Source of the DNA: Bin55 sp963667455
GTDB lineage: Bacteria; Pseudomonadota; Gammaproteobacteria; Pseudomonadales; Azotimanducaceae
Length of the DNA stretch: 64,000 nt
Assembly (NCBI GenBank): GCA_963667455.2
Contig: CAXXFR010000002.1
Location: 62,001 to 126,000, forward strand
Direction: 5' to 3'
Positions 53,880 through 61,475 of this stretch are shown piece after piece. Below the pieces are notes generated by a model. It saw only the letters and a list, made by a program, of their open reading frames with translations, was not told where the DNA came from and searched no databases. Made by a program: the position numbers and the translations under genes. The stretch's first letter is position 1, and each line of letters opens with the position of its first letter.

Positions 53880-54341
53880 GTGATCCTCGAACCTGGAGTC
53901 TGGCGAATCAACGGCTCTTGGCGCGCCACATCGGATTCCGCCCTCGTTCACTTCTCCGGCGAATGTATCGTCAGCGATCAGCAAGACGGCCGTTGGGCAA
54001 TCGACATTGACGCCAAGACCGAAACCTCGGTCGGCTATGAATTTGGTGTCTGGATGGCTCGGAATGACACCGGACTGTACGACATGACTGTCATGGGAAC
54101 AGAAGTCGATCTAGCTGGCACCGCAAAGCTCGACAGCCTCCCGCATTTGGCACTGTTGTCCAATCAGGAAGGATCTGTCAACTTGGCTGTTACAGCTTTT
54201 CAGATGCCAGAGGTGTTCGGAGTACGCGGTTTTCTCCAGGCCGAAGCAAGTCAAATGTTCACTTTCGAGGTCGCCATTCAGCCTAAGTTCGTTGCGGTTC
54301 AGGCCGAGAACATCGTTCAATTCAAATCCAGAAAGGCCTAA
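53880..54341 (+). CDS. Hypothetical protein
   Basis: A 153-residue protein that I do not recognise. It seems mostly beta (RINGSWRATSDSALVHFSGE, WAIDIDAKTETSVGYEFGVW) with no signal peptide, membrane segment or cofactor motif. Start GTG 53880 with a weak AGGCAGAG upstream. It lies 63 bases after the DUF5916 gene and ~140 before the DUF1538 pair on the same strand, so it may belong to one of those transcripts. Confidence 0.6.
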   Translation: MILEPGVWRINGSWRATSDSALVHFSGECIVSDQQDGRWAIDIDAKTETSVGYEFGVWMARNDTGLYDMTVMGTEVDLAGTAKLDSLPHLALLSNQEGSVNLAVTAFQMPEVFGVRGFLQAEASQMFTFEVAIQPKFVAVQAENIVQFKSRKA

Positions 54342-54481
54342 CAGATTCGGAACCAACGACGATGTCTGGTCAAGCAGTTCAATTGCTTCAGCTATTGGAC
54401 TAAAGTTGAATCCAATGAGGATCCGTCCGTCAGACGTTCTGTGCATACCGTAAGTGTGTTGATCTAAGGACGTTCCTAGTC

Positions 54482-55234
54482 ATTCCCCAACTCTCAGCAA
54501 TCAGCGGCGCACTGCTCGCACTCGGCCGACGAGTCATCGATGCGGCTCGGGATCTTGCTCCTATTGTTCTGGTGATTCTGTTCTTTCAGATCGTCGTACT
54601 TCAACAACCCTTTCCCAATCTTCTCGAGACCACTACTGGGCTCATCTGCGTCGTACTCGGGCTGGCGTTATTCATGTACGGACTGGAGAGCGGATTGTTC
54701 CCTCTGGGCGAGGCGATCGCCCAAGCGTTTGCCTCCAGGAGTAGCGTGATAGCACTATTGAGTTTTGCATTCTGTCTGGGATTTGGAACCACCGTGGCCG
54801 AGCCGGCACTCATTGCAATCGCGTATGAAGCAGCAGAAGTGGCTGCCGCCGCCGGTCAAATCGCCAACGAAGAGAGCACTCTGCAAAGCTATGCGCTGAA
54901 TCTTCGCATTGTCGTAGCCCTATCCGTTGGATTGGCGGTGGTAATCGGCGTTGTCAGAATCTTGCTTGGCTGGCCGATTCACTTAATGATCATTTCCGGT
55001 TATCTGATCGTTACTGTCCTCACGCTGTTTGCGCCAAGCGAAATCATCGGCATCGCCTACGACTCCGGTGGTGTAACTACCAGCACCATCACGGTACCTC
55101 TATTGACCGCACTTGGCGTGGGTCTGGCAACGAGCATCAAGGGACGCAACCCGATGGTGGACGGTTTCGGATTGATTGCGTTTGCAAGCCTGACTCCCAT
55201 GGTGTTCGTACTCGTCTACGGCATGGTGACCTAA
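54482..55234 (+). CDS. DUF1538 membrane protein, first subunit (UmpA/UmpB type; start non-canonical)
   Basis: A membrane protein of ~250 residues with about six or seven segments and the DUF1538 landmarks GFGTTVAEPALIAI and AYDSGGVTTSTITVP. The first GTG (54572) falls inside a conserved N-terminal helix that aligns with the second copy (ARDLAPIVLVILFFQ versus IRDVAPIALILVVFQ), so translation must begin earlier. The frame is open from 54419 but has no ATG, GTG or TTG. TAAGGA (54465-54470) precedes ATT 54482, which I use; CTG 54512 is the other option. From memory, a DUF1538 pair of Halomonas was reported as a two-part Na+(K+)/H+ antiporter. Confidence 0.82.
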   Translation: MPQLSAISGALLALGRRVIDAARDLAPIVLVILFFQIVVLQQPFPNLLETTTGLICVVLGLALFMYGLESGLFPLGEAIAQAFASRSSVIALLSFAFCLGFGTTVAEPALIAIAYEAAEVAAAAGQIANEESTLQSYALNLRIVVALSVGLAVVIGVVRILLGWPIHLMIISGYLIVTVLTLFAPSEIIGIAYDSGGVTTSTITVPLLTALGVGLATSIKGRNPMVDGFGLIAFASLTPMVFVLVYGMVT

Positions 55235-55237
55235 GCG

Positions 55238-56014
55238 ATGGAGTTCTTGAATCGACTAATCGAGTCGTTGGGGTCGACAATTCGGGATGTCGCGCCGATA
55301 GCTCTCATACTCGTCGTTTTCCAGGTGTTCGTCCTACGAAAGAAGCTCTATCGGCTCAAGCAGATCATCGTGGGGTTCGTCTTGGTCTTGCTCGGTCTGT
55401 CGCTGTTTCTGGTCGGTCTCAACGACGCGCTCTTTCCAATCGGCGAAACGATGGCGGCTCAGCTCACATCCACCAACCAAGTGACAACCGTAGCCGAAGT
55501 GCGCTGGATGGACTATTTGGTCGTCTATGCCTTCGCTGCCGCGATCGGTTTTGCGACAACAGTTGCCGAACCGTCTCTGATTGCAGTTTCAGTCAAGGCT
55601 CAAAGTGCTTCAGGTGGAGCAATCAACGCTTGGGGACTGAGATTGGCAGTCGCTGTTGGGGTAGCTGTGGGGGTAGCCTTGGGGTGCTTCAGAATCGTCA
55701 CAGGTACGCCACTTCAGTGGTATATCATGGCTTCATATGTCGTTGTTCTGATCCAAACGATATTCGCAAGTCGGTCGATCATGCCTCTCGCCTACGACAG
55801 TGGTGGCGTCACGACATCGACCGTTACCGTACCGGTGGTCGCCGCACTCGGGCTGGGACTAGCAAGCAATATTCCCGGAAGAAGCCCATTGATCGACGGG
55901 TTCGGATTGATCGCTTTTGCTAGTGTTTTCCCCATCATGACCGTGCTCGCCTATTCCCTAATCACGACACGACTAGCCCATCGAACGTCCAGCAGCACCA
56001 ACGAGGAAGAGTGA
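55238..56014 (+). CDS. DUF1538 membrane protein, second subunit
   Basis: A 258-residue paralogue of the previous protein with the same landmarks (GFATTVAEPSLIAV, AYDSGGVTTSTVTVPVV, PLIDGFGLIAFASVFPI). Start ATG 55238, three bases after the first copy. The two probably form a heteromeric membrane complex. The gene end overlaps the PII-like gene by four bases (GTGA), so membrane and regulatory parts are coupled in translation. Confidence 0.9.
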   Translation: MEFLNRLIESLGSTIRDVAPIALILVVFQVFVLRKKLYRLKQIIVGFVLVLLGLSLFLVGLNDALFPIGETMAAQLTSTNQVTTVAEVRWMDYLVVYAFAAAIGFATTVAEPSLIAVSVKAQSASGGAINAWGLRLAVAVGVAVGVALGCFRIVTGTPLQWYIMASYVVVLIQTIFASRSIMPLAYDSGGVTTSTVTVPVVAALGLGLASNIPGRSPLIDGFGLIAFASVFPIMTVLAYSLITTRLAHRTSSSTNEEE

Positions 56015-56367
56015 TCGCAATGTTGAAGTTAATCATTGCTTTTGTACCGGTTGAGAAAACCGAAGAAGTCATAGCCGCTTGTCGCAAGGTTGGCGCGACC
56101 GGGGCTACGGTACTTCAACAAGCCCGAGGGGAAGGACTCAAACCGACAAAGACCTTCTTGGGGTTGGACTTCACCGGAACTCGCGATGCGATCTTCCTCT
56201 TGTGTTCGGAATCTCGAACTCCTGACATCTTGAACTGCATACGCGATGTCGGCGAATTTGACGAGAAACCCGGATCCGGTATTGCTTTCCAACTTGCAGT
56301 AGAGGACGCTGTCGGGTTGAAGACTCAAATGCAAAATATTTTGGAATCGATGGAGGAGCACGCATGA
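56011..56367 (+). CDS. PII-like (P-II family) signalling protein
   Basis: A 118-residue protein with a PII-type ferredoxin-like fold: LKLIIAFVPVEKTEEVIAACRKVGATGATVLQQARG fits the start of the family (longer here than quoted segments elsewhere), and a T-loop region follows (GEGLKPTKTFLGLDF). It lacks the uridylylation tyrosine context of GlnB/GlnK. GTG 56011 or ATG 56020 may be the start; GAGGAAGAG lies just upstream. Its place between DUF1538 genes and a CBS gene suggests it regulates that membrane complex. Confidence 0.85.
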   Translation: MIAMLKLIIAFVPVEKTEEVIAACRKVGATGATVLQQARGEGLKPTKTFLGLDFTGTRDAIFLLCSESRTPDILNCIRDVGEFDEKPGSGIAFQLAVEDAVGLKTQMQNILESMEEHA

Positions 56368-56765
56368 GCGAAAAGCAAGTCTCACGCGTCGAAGACTATA
56401 TGTCTGAGACGATTCATCCAATCAAAGGCGAGGCAACAGTTCTTTCGGCGATCAAATTGCTCAAAGAGCACGACCTCAACGCACTAGTGGTCGAACGGCG
56501 TGATGCAGACGACGAGATCGGTTTAGTAACAATCACCGACATCGCCCGTGAGGTGTTAGCCAAGAATCGGCCTCCGGAACGGGTCTACGTCATGGAGATC
56601 ATGACCAAACCGATCGTCACGGTGCCACGCACAATGCAAATTCGCTATGCGATAAGGCTGATGGCGAATTTGGACCTGTCTCAAACGGTCGTTGTAGGCG
56701 ATGCTCGGAATCCCGTTGGGATTGTTGAGCGACGGGTGATGGTGCTTGCTTCATTGGACGATTGA
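56364..56765 (+). CDS. CBS-domain protein
   Basis: A 133-residue protein of two CBS motifs in tandem (VEDYMSETIHPIKGEATVLSAIKLL, then VMEIMTKPIVTVPRTMQIRYAIRLM, each given in part). CBS pairs bind adenine nucleotides and act as energy sensors. It overlaps the PII-like gene by four bases (ATGA) and is the last gene of the DUF1538 module. A hairpin terminator follows. Confidence 0.9.
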   Translation: MSEKQVSRVEDYMSETIHPIKGEATVLSAIKLLKEHDLNALVVERRDADDEIGLVTITDIAREVLAKNRPPERVYVMEIMTKPIVTVPRTMQIRYAIRLMANLDLSQTVVVGDARNPVGIVERRVMVLASLDD

Positions 56766-56773
56766 GCCAGCAG

Positions 56774-56795
56774 GGTTGGGCTCTTCCAACCTCTT
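56774..56795 (+). terminator. Hairpin terminator after the CBS gene
   Basis: GGTTGG-GCTCTT-CCAACC (56774-56791) is a perfect six-base stem nine bases after the CBS stop, followed by TCTTC. The T run is short, so termination may be partial. Confidence 0.5.
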
Positions 56796-56825
56796 CACCA
56801 TCGTACATGCAATTTCACGCAGCGA

Positions 56826-56889
56826 GCTGATTCACTTCAATCAGCAGAACTGAGACAGCCTTGACAAATGTTTATTTGACCAGCAAATA
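56826..56889. promoter_or_regulatory. Inverted repeats and TTGACA box before the methylase remnant
   Basis: GCTGATT-CACTTC-AATCAGC (56826-56845) is a perfect seven-base stem. Further on, TTGACA (56861-56866) is a consensus -35 followed after six bases by TATTTG-ACCAG-CAAATA (56873-56889), another perfect inverted repeat placed like an operator. The stretch is clearly more AT-rich than its surroundings. The -10 is not clear. Confidence 0.45.
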
Positions 56890-56958
56890 TCTCCTGTCTT
56901 CACTTTGTGAATTCTTTAGTTCATTTCTAGTAGTCGAACTCTATTCTTAAGGAAAAGG

Positions 56959-57846
56959 ATGCAGAAGAACAAGATGAAATTTCTACCACGCCCCGTCAAT
57001 CCTCGGTCTCCTCCACTAAAAATTCAGGGCATCAAGACAAGAATAGTCCCGCTGATAGCTCAGTCTATAAGGTGGGAGGACAAAGGCAGATCGATAGAGC
57101 CCTTCCTGGGATCGGGAGCTGTCGCACTGAATATCGCTCCCAGCGACGCCATTCTGGCGGACACCAACAAGCATGTCATCAATTTGTATCGCGGCATTCG
57201 CGACGGTGAGATCGATGGTCGCAAGGTACGAATGCATCTTGAACGAGAAGGAAAGTTGCTGACTGAGAAGGGTGAACTCAGCTACTACGCCGTTCGGGAC
57301 CGCTTTAACGAGACTGGGGGACCGCTGGATTTCCTGTTCCTGAACCGATCATGTTTCAATGGCATGATGAGGTTCAACCTCCAGGGAAATTTCAATGTCC
57401 CTTTCTGTCGAAAACCCAAACGGTTTCGCCCTGCGCTGGTCACCAAGATCGTGAACCAAGTCGAGTGAGCTAGTGCCGCGATGAAGTGCAAGGATTGGCG
57501 ATTCGTTGTTCAAGACTGGCAAAAGACCGTCTCGGAGGCAAGAGAAGGGGACATGCTCTACTGTGATCCTCCCGTGGGCAGGCACACTGACTACTACAAC
57601 CAGTTCACAGAAGACGAGGCGGACAATTTGGCTCGAGCGCTACGCTCATCTCCGTCGGACTTCGCGATTTCCATGTGGCTCAAGAACAAATTCCGCAAGA
57701 ACGATTACGTTACCCGTTGGTTTGCCGAATTCCCACAACGGACGGTGTCACACTTCTACCATGTCGGACCCACCGAGAAACTGCGCAATCCCATGACCGA
57801 AGTCGTGATTCTCTCCCCCAATGCAGCCGCCTCGATAACCGATTGA
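56959..57846 (+). pseudogene. D12-class (Dam-like) adenine DNA methyltransferase, broken by in-frame TGA
   Basis: Two halves in the same frame make one N6-adenine methyltransferase. The first (56959-57468) has the SAM loop EPFLGSGAV and LFLNRSCFNGMMRFNLQGNFNVPF. The second (resuming after the stop) has YCDPPVGRHTDYYN and the C-terminal region. TGA at 57466-57468 interrupts after NQVE. The catalytic motif, normally DPPY, reads DPPV-Gly-Arg-His: relatives read DPPYIGRH, so the Tyr codon appears deleted in frame. Two lesions argue for decay. Other genes here end in TGA normally, so recoding is unlikely. No restriction enzyme is beside it. Confidence 0.82.
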
Positions 57847-57877
57847 ACCAGTCAAGAGCTTCGGTTCAATCTGGCTC

Positions 57878-58066
57878 CTACTGCCTTACAGATCGTAGTT
57901 TGAAGTACATCAAAATAGGAATGTAGACTGCAAGTACTGGAAAAATGATCCACGCAGCTACGGTGTGGTCAAGTCCTATGAGAGTCGTCACTACAGCTAC
58001 CACAAAGGAAAAACAAAACAGTGCCAAACAATGGCGCGTAACCAATTCAAGCCTTGAGTCTGCCAT
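57878..58066 (-). CDS. Possible small membrane protein (62 residues)
   Basis: An ATG-started frame with two clear hydrophobic segments (CLALFCFSFVVAVVTTLIGL and AAWIIFPVLAVYIPILMYF) and basic ends (LRSVRQ). No family is recognised. Ribosome-binding site is weak. It fills the ~400-base gap before tRNA-Arg; the rest of that gap shows nothing else. Confidence 0.42.
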   Translation of the reverse strand: MADSRLELVTRHCLALFCFSFVVAVVTTLIGLDHTVAAWIIFPVLAVYIPILMYFKLRSVRQ

Positions 58067-58253
58067 CCCAGTCCGGTACTCTCTCGAGGCCTAATTCCGC
58101 CTCCGCTTCGACCTAATCATATCGCAAATCTGCGTTCTTCAGTTTATCCTTGAGCATCGTCTCTCGATCCGTCTGAACCTCAATTCGGCCAATTTCGGTT
58201 GATCGGCTACAGGCAGGGCAACCACCGAAAGTGTGAGACTATAGGTGAGGCAA

Positions 58254-58330
58254 GCCCCGGTGGCACAGTTGGATAGCGCGGCCGCCTCCTAAGCGGCAGG
58301 TCGAAGGTTCGAGTCCTTCTCGGGGCGCCA
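58254..58330 (+). tRNA. tRNA-Arg (CCT)
   Basis: A 77-base tRNA with encoded CCA. Acceptor GCCCCGG pairs with TCGGGGC (one G-T pair), anticodon stem GCCGC/GCGGC, loop CTCCTAA (anticodon CCT), T arm GAAGG-TTCGAGT-CCTTC. The D stem has one A-C mismatch (12-23). Confidence 0.93.
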
Positions 58331-58343
58331 CCTCTTCTCAAAG

Positions 58344-58664
58344 TTACTGAATAACCGAGCGAGGAGTCGCCACAATGCGCTGAACGCTTATCGATGAGGT
58401 GTCCATGAGTTCGTTGACACGGGGTTGTATCTCATTGCGCCACTTGTCGCTTCCATAGACCGCGCCGTACAAACGTTCCCGCTCAGCTTCGGAATCAAAC
58501 CGACGCAACCAGACGTAAACCGTATCGTCGACTTCACCTCGAAAACTCCCGGCGATCACCATTCCGTTGGCAACTTGAAACGGAATGATCTCTCGTTCCA
58601 TCAGCTCAACCCAATCGTCCATTCTGCCGGGTTGAATCTTGTATTGCCGAAGTTCGTAGAACAT
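58344..58664 (-). CDS. NIPSNAP-family protein
   Basis: A 106-residue single-domain dimeric ferredoxin-like protein. FYELRQYKIQPGRMDDWVELME and the later FDSEAERERLYGAVYGSDKW are typical of the NIPSNAP family (function in bacteria unknown). It ends 14 bases from the tRNA-Arg gene, on the opposite strand. Confidence 0.9.
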   Translation of the reverse strand: MFYELRQYKIQPGRMDDWVELMEREIIPFQVANGMVIAGSFRGEVDDTVYVWLRRFDSEAERERLYGAVYGSDKWRNEIQPRVNELMDTSSISVQRIVATPRSVIQ

Positions 58665-58768
58665 AGAACCACTCTCTTGTGTTGACCGTTTGAAACCGCT
58701 CCTGCTGTTGCCAAGACCCGTGTTAAGGATTGCAGTGGAGCGTCAAGTCGATTGTATTGCCAAGCGTC

Positions 58769-59353
58769 TCAACGGCGGATTGACTTCATCGACATCCATC
58801 GTCGGTAGTCATCGAGGTCATCGACATCCCACAGCGTGTCAAGCAGCGACACGCTCAATCGAAGCTGGCCAGCAATACTCAACGTGCGCTCGAAAACCCG
58901 CGGCGTGCTCCATTCAATGTCTTGGAACAACCAGGGATGGGGTTGGCGCATTCCGATTAGGCAATAACCTCCGTCTTCGGTTGGTCCGATCACGACATCT
59001 GACTCGAGTAGGAGACCGCACGCTCGATTGACGTACTCAGCATTCAACTCCGGAATGTCCGAACCCACGATAAGTTCAACGCCATCGGACAGCGCATTCA
59101 ACATTCGTTCGCCCAGGTCGTTTCCAGACTGTCTTCTGAGAGCTATTCCACGACTTGCCCAATCGGCGTTGGGTTCTTCATCGAACCAAAGTTCCATCGG
59201 GTAACCGGAAGTCGCGCGGATGGCAGATTCAAGCATTTCGGTGTAGCACTCTAACGCCGCTTCAGTGCCAATGGACTCACCCAGTCTGGTCTTGACATGC
59301 CCCAACCTTGGCACTTTGGCAAATACTGCGACTCGGGATTGTCCAAGGGTCAT
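58769..59353 (-). CDS. TIGR04282-type glycosyltransferase (CofC/GT-A-like)
   Basis: A 194-residue nucleotidyl/glycosyl-transferase-like protein: VAVFAKVPRLGHVKTRLG at the start, the acidic LIVGSDIPELN and VIGPTEDGGYCLIGM. These fit the TIGR04282 family. It lies 41 bases downstream of a TIGR04283 gene; the two families usually occur as a pair. Product unknown. Confidence 0.92.
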   Translation of the reverse strand: MTLGQSRVAVFAKVPRLGHVKTRLGESIGTEAALECYTEMLESAIRATSGYPMELWFDEEPNADWASRGIALRRQSGNDLGERMLNALSDGVELIVGSDIPELNAEYVNRACGLLLESDVVIGPTEDGGYCLIGMRQPHPWLFQDIEWSTPRVFERTLSIAGQLRLSVSLLDTLWDVDDLDDYRRWMSMKSIRR

Positions 59354-59394
59354 CGAATTCGGCTTAGCACTGCGAGCTCAACATCGGTAACTAC

Positions 59395-60084
59395 TCACCG
59401 AGTCCCGTAATAGTCTTCATATAGCTTCTCCGCATCAACGCCTAAGAAATATCGCAGACGGAACATCCACATTCTTACGATGGTGGAAAGAACTCCTTCG
59501 GTCTCCCACTTCCGTGTCGAAGTAACCAAGGGTTCCCTGATTCGATGAGGTTTCGGGGAAACTCGACGCAAACGTTTGCAGAGTTCGATGTCCTCCATTA
59601 GCGATTGCCGAGGCACTCCATCGATCCGCATCAATAGGTCCTTGCGCACGAAAATTCCTTGGTCGCCGGTGCAAATACCCGTTATTGCCGAGCGTTCATT
59701 CATAAGGAATTCGATCACTCGATACATGGTTCGATCACCGGCTAGACGTACGTCGAATCGACCCCAATCCGCATCAGCAAGAGCTCCTTCTAGTGCCTGG
59801 ATAACTCGCTCATTCACTCGAGAGTCTGCATGAAGCATCCAAACCCACTTCCTCTCGCACAGGTCGATCCCGCAGCGTAGTTGCGATCCTCGACCCAGGC
59901 TTGACGACTGGACAAATTTCTCGGTATCAAGAAGCTCCTCTGGGCAATCATTGCTCGCTGCGTCGACAACTACAACGTCAAGATCCGAGTATGGTCTAAG
60001 GTCGCCCAGCAACCTGGCTAAGTTCGAACGATCGTTGTGAACGGGGACTACGACCGACACATCGGACAAACAATCGTCTGACAC
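59395..60084 (-). CDS. TIGR04283-type family 2 glycosyltransferase
   Basis: A 229-residue GT2 enzyme: VSVVVPVHNDRSNLARLL, DVVVVDAASND, WMLHADSRVN with the metal-binding Asp, the GDQGIFVRKDL segment and MEDIELCKRL. Together with the downstream TIGR04282 gene it forms a common two-gene unit whose product is unknown. Start GTG 60084. Confidence 0.92.
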   Translation of the reverse strand: MSDDCLSDVSVVVPVHNDRSNLARLLGDLRPYSDLDVVVVDAASNDCPEELLDTEKFVQSSSLGRGSQLRCGIDLCERKWVWMLHADSRVNERVIQALEGALADADWGRFDVRLAGDRTMYRVIEFLMNERSAITGICTGDQGIFVRKDLLMRIDGVPRQSLMEDIELCKRLRRVSPKPHRIREPLVTSTRKWETEGVLSTIVRMWMFRLRYFLGVDAEKLYEDYYGTR

Positions 60085-60120
60085 GTTTATCGATTGTGCG
60101 ATGGCTACGCAGTCGTCGTG

Positions 60121-60936
60121 CTAGTGGTCGTGGGAGTGTGGCGGATGCGCGTCTTCGGAATAGGGATCTGGATTCTCAATGAAATGGTCGGGCAACGAGA
60201 AGTCGACGTGATCATCCATATTGCCCATAGGCATAAGCCAGCCGTATTCCCGGTTCGCGAACAGTTCGTACACACCTGTTGCAGTTGTAACGTTGGCAAA
60301 TGCCGACTTGTCCCCTGAAGTCAACACAAAGGGATAACGCATCTCACCATCTTGAAGTTCGCCGATCAGCGACCGAGCACGACTGCCCCCTGTCACTTCC
60401 AAGACTTCGCCCTCCAACACCACTCCCCGTTGTGGGATGGGAATCTGAATGGTTTGCCCCACGTCGGCGTTCCACAGGATAGACGTAACTTGCACGAGTG
60501 CGCGATCCTCGACGACTCGTGGGTACTGAGGTAACGAAGTCGAGCTCACTGAGTCTTCGTCAACGCCTTGCCAGGGGAAATTGGTCCCCTGGGCGACCTT
60601 CGGCGCTTCAGCAGGTGGAATCTCGGCTGACTCTGCCTCTGGTTCGGCAGGTTGTGAGAGTTCGGATGTCGATTCAGAAGAAACAGGCTCAACGGGATCC
60701 TCTCCCTGGGAACCGATTTCCGGATCGGCAAGAGAGCTAATTTGAGTCTCGGATGGTTCCGAGTCCGTTGGTCTGTCCGACGGTGGATTTTCGTAGACAC
60801 GGTCTCGACCGGAGTAGATCACTCCCGCAATCAGTAGGATCAAGGAAACAACAATGATTCCAATGCCGCCAAAGAGAATCCAGCGAGAGGTGTTGGACTC
60901 GCCGGGCGGATTGGGGTTGCCGGGGGATTCTGTCAT
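60121..60936 (-). CDS. Membrane-anchored hypothetical protein with acidic linker and His-rich end
   Basis: A 271-residue protein: short Pro/Asn-rich cytoplasmic start, one membrane segment (WILFGGIGIIVVSLILLIAGVIY), then ~90 residues rich in Glu, Ser and Pro, then a beta-rich domain (~150-250; GQTIQIPIPQRGVVLEGEVLEV, GDKSAFANVTTATGVYELFA). It ends in HPPHSHDH. The domain resembles the N-terminal (propeptide-like) domain of some secreted metallopeptidases, but no protease follows. Outside-facing topology is inferred. The His end could bind metal. Confidence 0.72.
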   Translation of the reverse strand: MTESPGNPNPPGESNTSRWILFGGIGIIVVSLILLIAGVIYSGRDRVYENPPSDRPTDSEPSETQISSLADPEIGSQGEDPVEPVSSESTSELSQPAEPEAESAEIPPAEAPKVAQGTNFPWQGVDEDSVSSTSLPQYPRVVEDRALVQVTSILWNADVGQTIQIPIPQRGVVLEGEVLEVTGGSRARSLIGELQDGEMRYPFVLTSGDKSAFANVTTATGVYELFANREYGWLMPMGNMDDHVDFSLPDHFIENPDPYSEDAHPPHSHDH

Positions 60937-61062
60937 ATCTGGATTTCTATGGGGAATTGCGAACGGCTTCCGAGCGTTGAAGACTCATGCTAGTAGAACA
61001 GAGCAGACGAAGCTCGATTTGGTTTCTTACAATCAGTCATCTCTTCTCCATTTCACGAAATC

Positions 61063-61464
61063 ATGTCTGTTTTTGCAAATCTGAACTGGCTCGCGATTCT
61101 GGTTGCGACCGTAGGATCGTTCGTGATCGGATGGGTCTGGTACGGTCCGTTGTTCGGAAAAGCGTGGGTTGCGGCTCAAGGCAAGACGATGGACGACATT
61201 CAACCTTCGCCGACACCGTTCATTATCACGTTTTTCACTACTGCAATCACATGCATTGCCATGGCTGTTCTGCTGGACATGTTGCAGATCACGACGTGGT
61301 CGGGCGGTGCGATTCTCGGTTTCGCCATGGGGATTGCGTTTATCACAGTTTCGTCCGTTTCCGATGGTGCTTATTGCGGATGGTCTTGGTCTCTCGTGGC
61401 CATCCAAAGCGGATACCGAACGCTCTATTGCGTGATCATGGGAGTCATTCTCGCAGTCTGGTAG
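61063..61464 (+). CDS. DUF1761 membrane protein
   Basis: A 133-residue protein with four hydrophobic segments. NWLAILVATVGSFVIGWVWYGPLFGKAW is the DUF1761 landmark region (quoted in parts: GWVWYGPLFGKAW). Function unknown. It converges with the hydrolase gene 11 bases on. Confidence 0.9.
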   Translation: MSVFANLNWLAILVATVGSFVIGWVWYGPLFGKAWVAAQGKTMDDIQPSPTPFIITFFTTAITCIAMAVLLDMLQITTWSGGAILGFAMGIAFITVSSVSDGAYCGWSWSLVAIQSGYRTLYCVIMGVILAVW

Positions 61465-61475
61465 CGACCCAGCCG

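Noticed and set aside
57466..57468. TGA as selenocysteine or reassigned codon in the methylase
   Set aside because: Several other genes in the window end in TGA, no SECIS-like context is evident, and the catalytic motif is also damaged.
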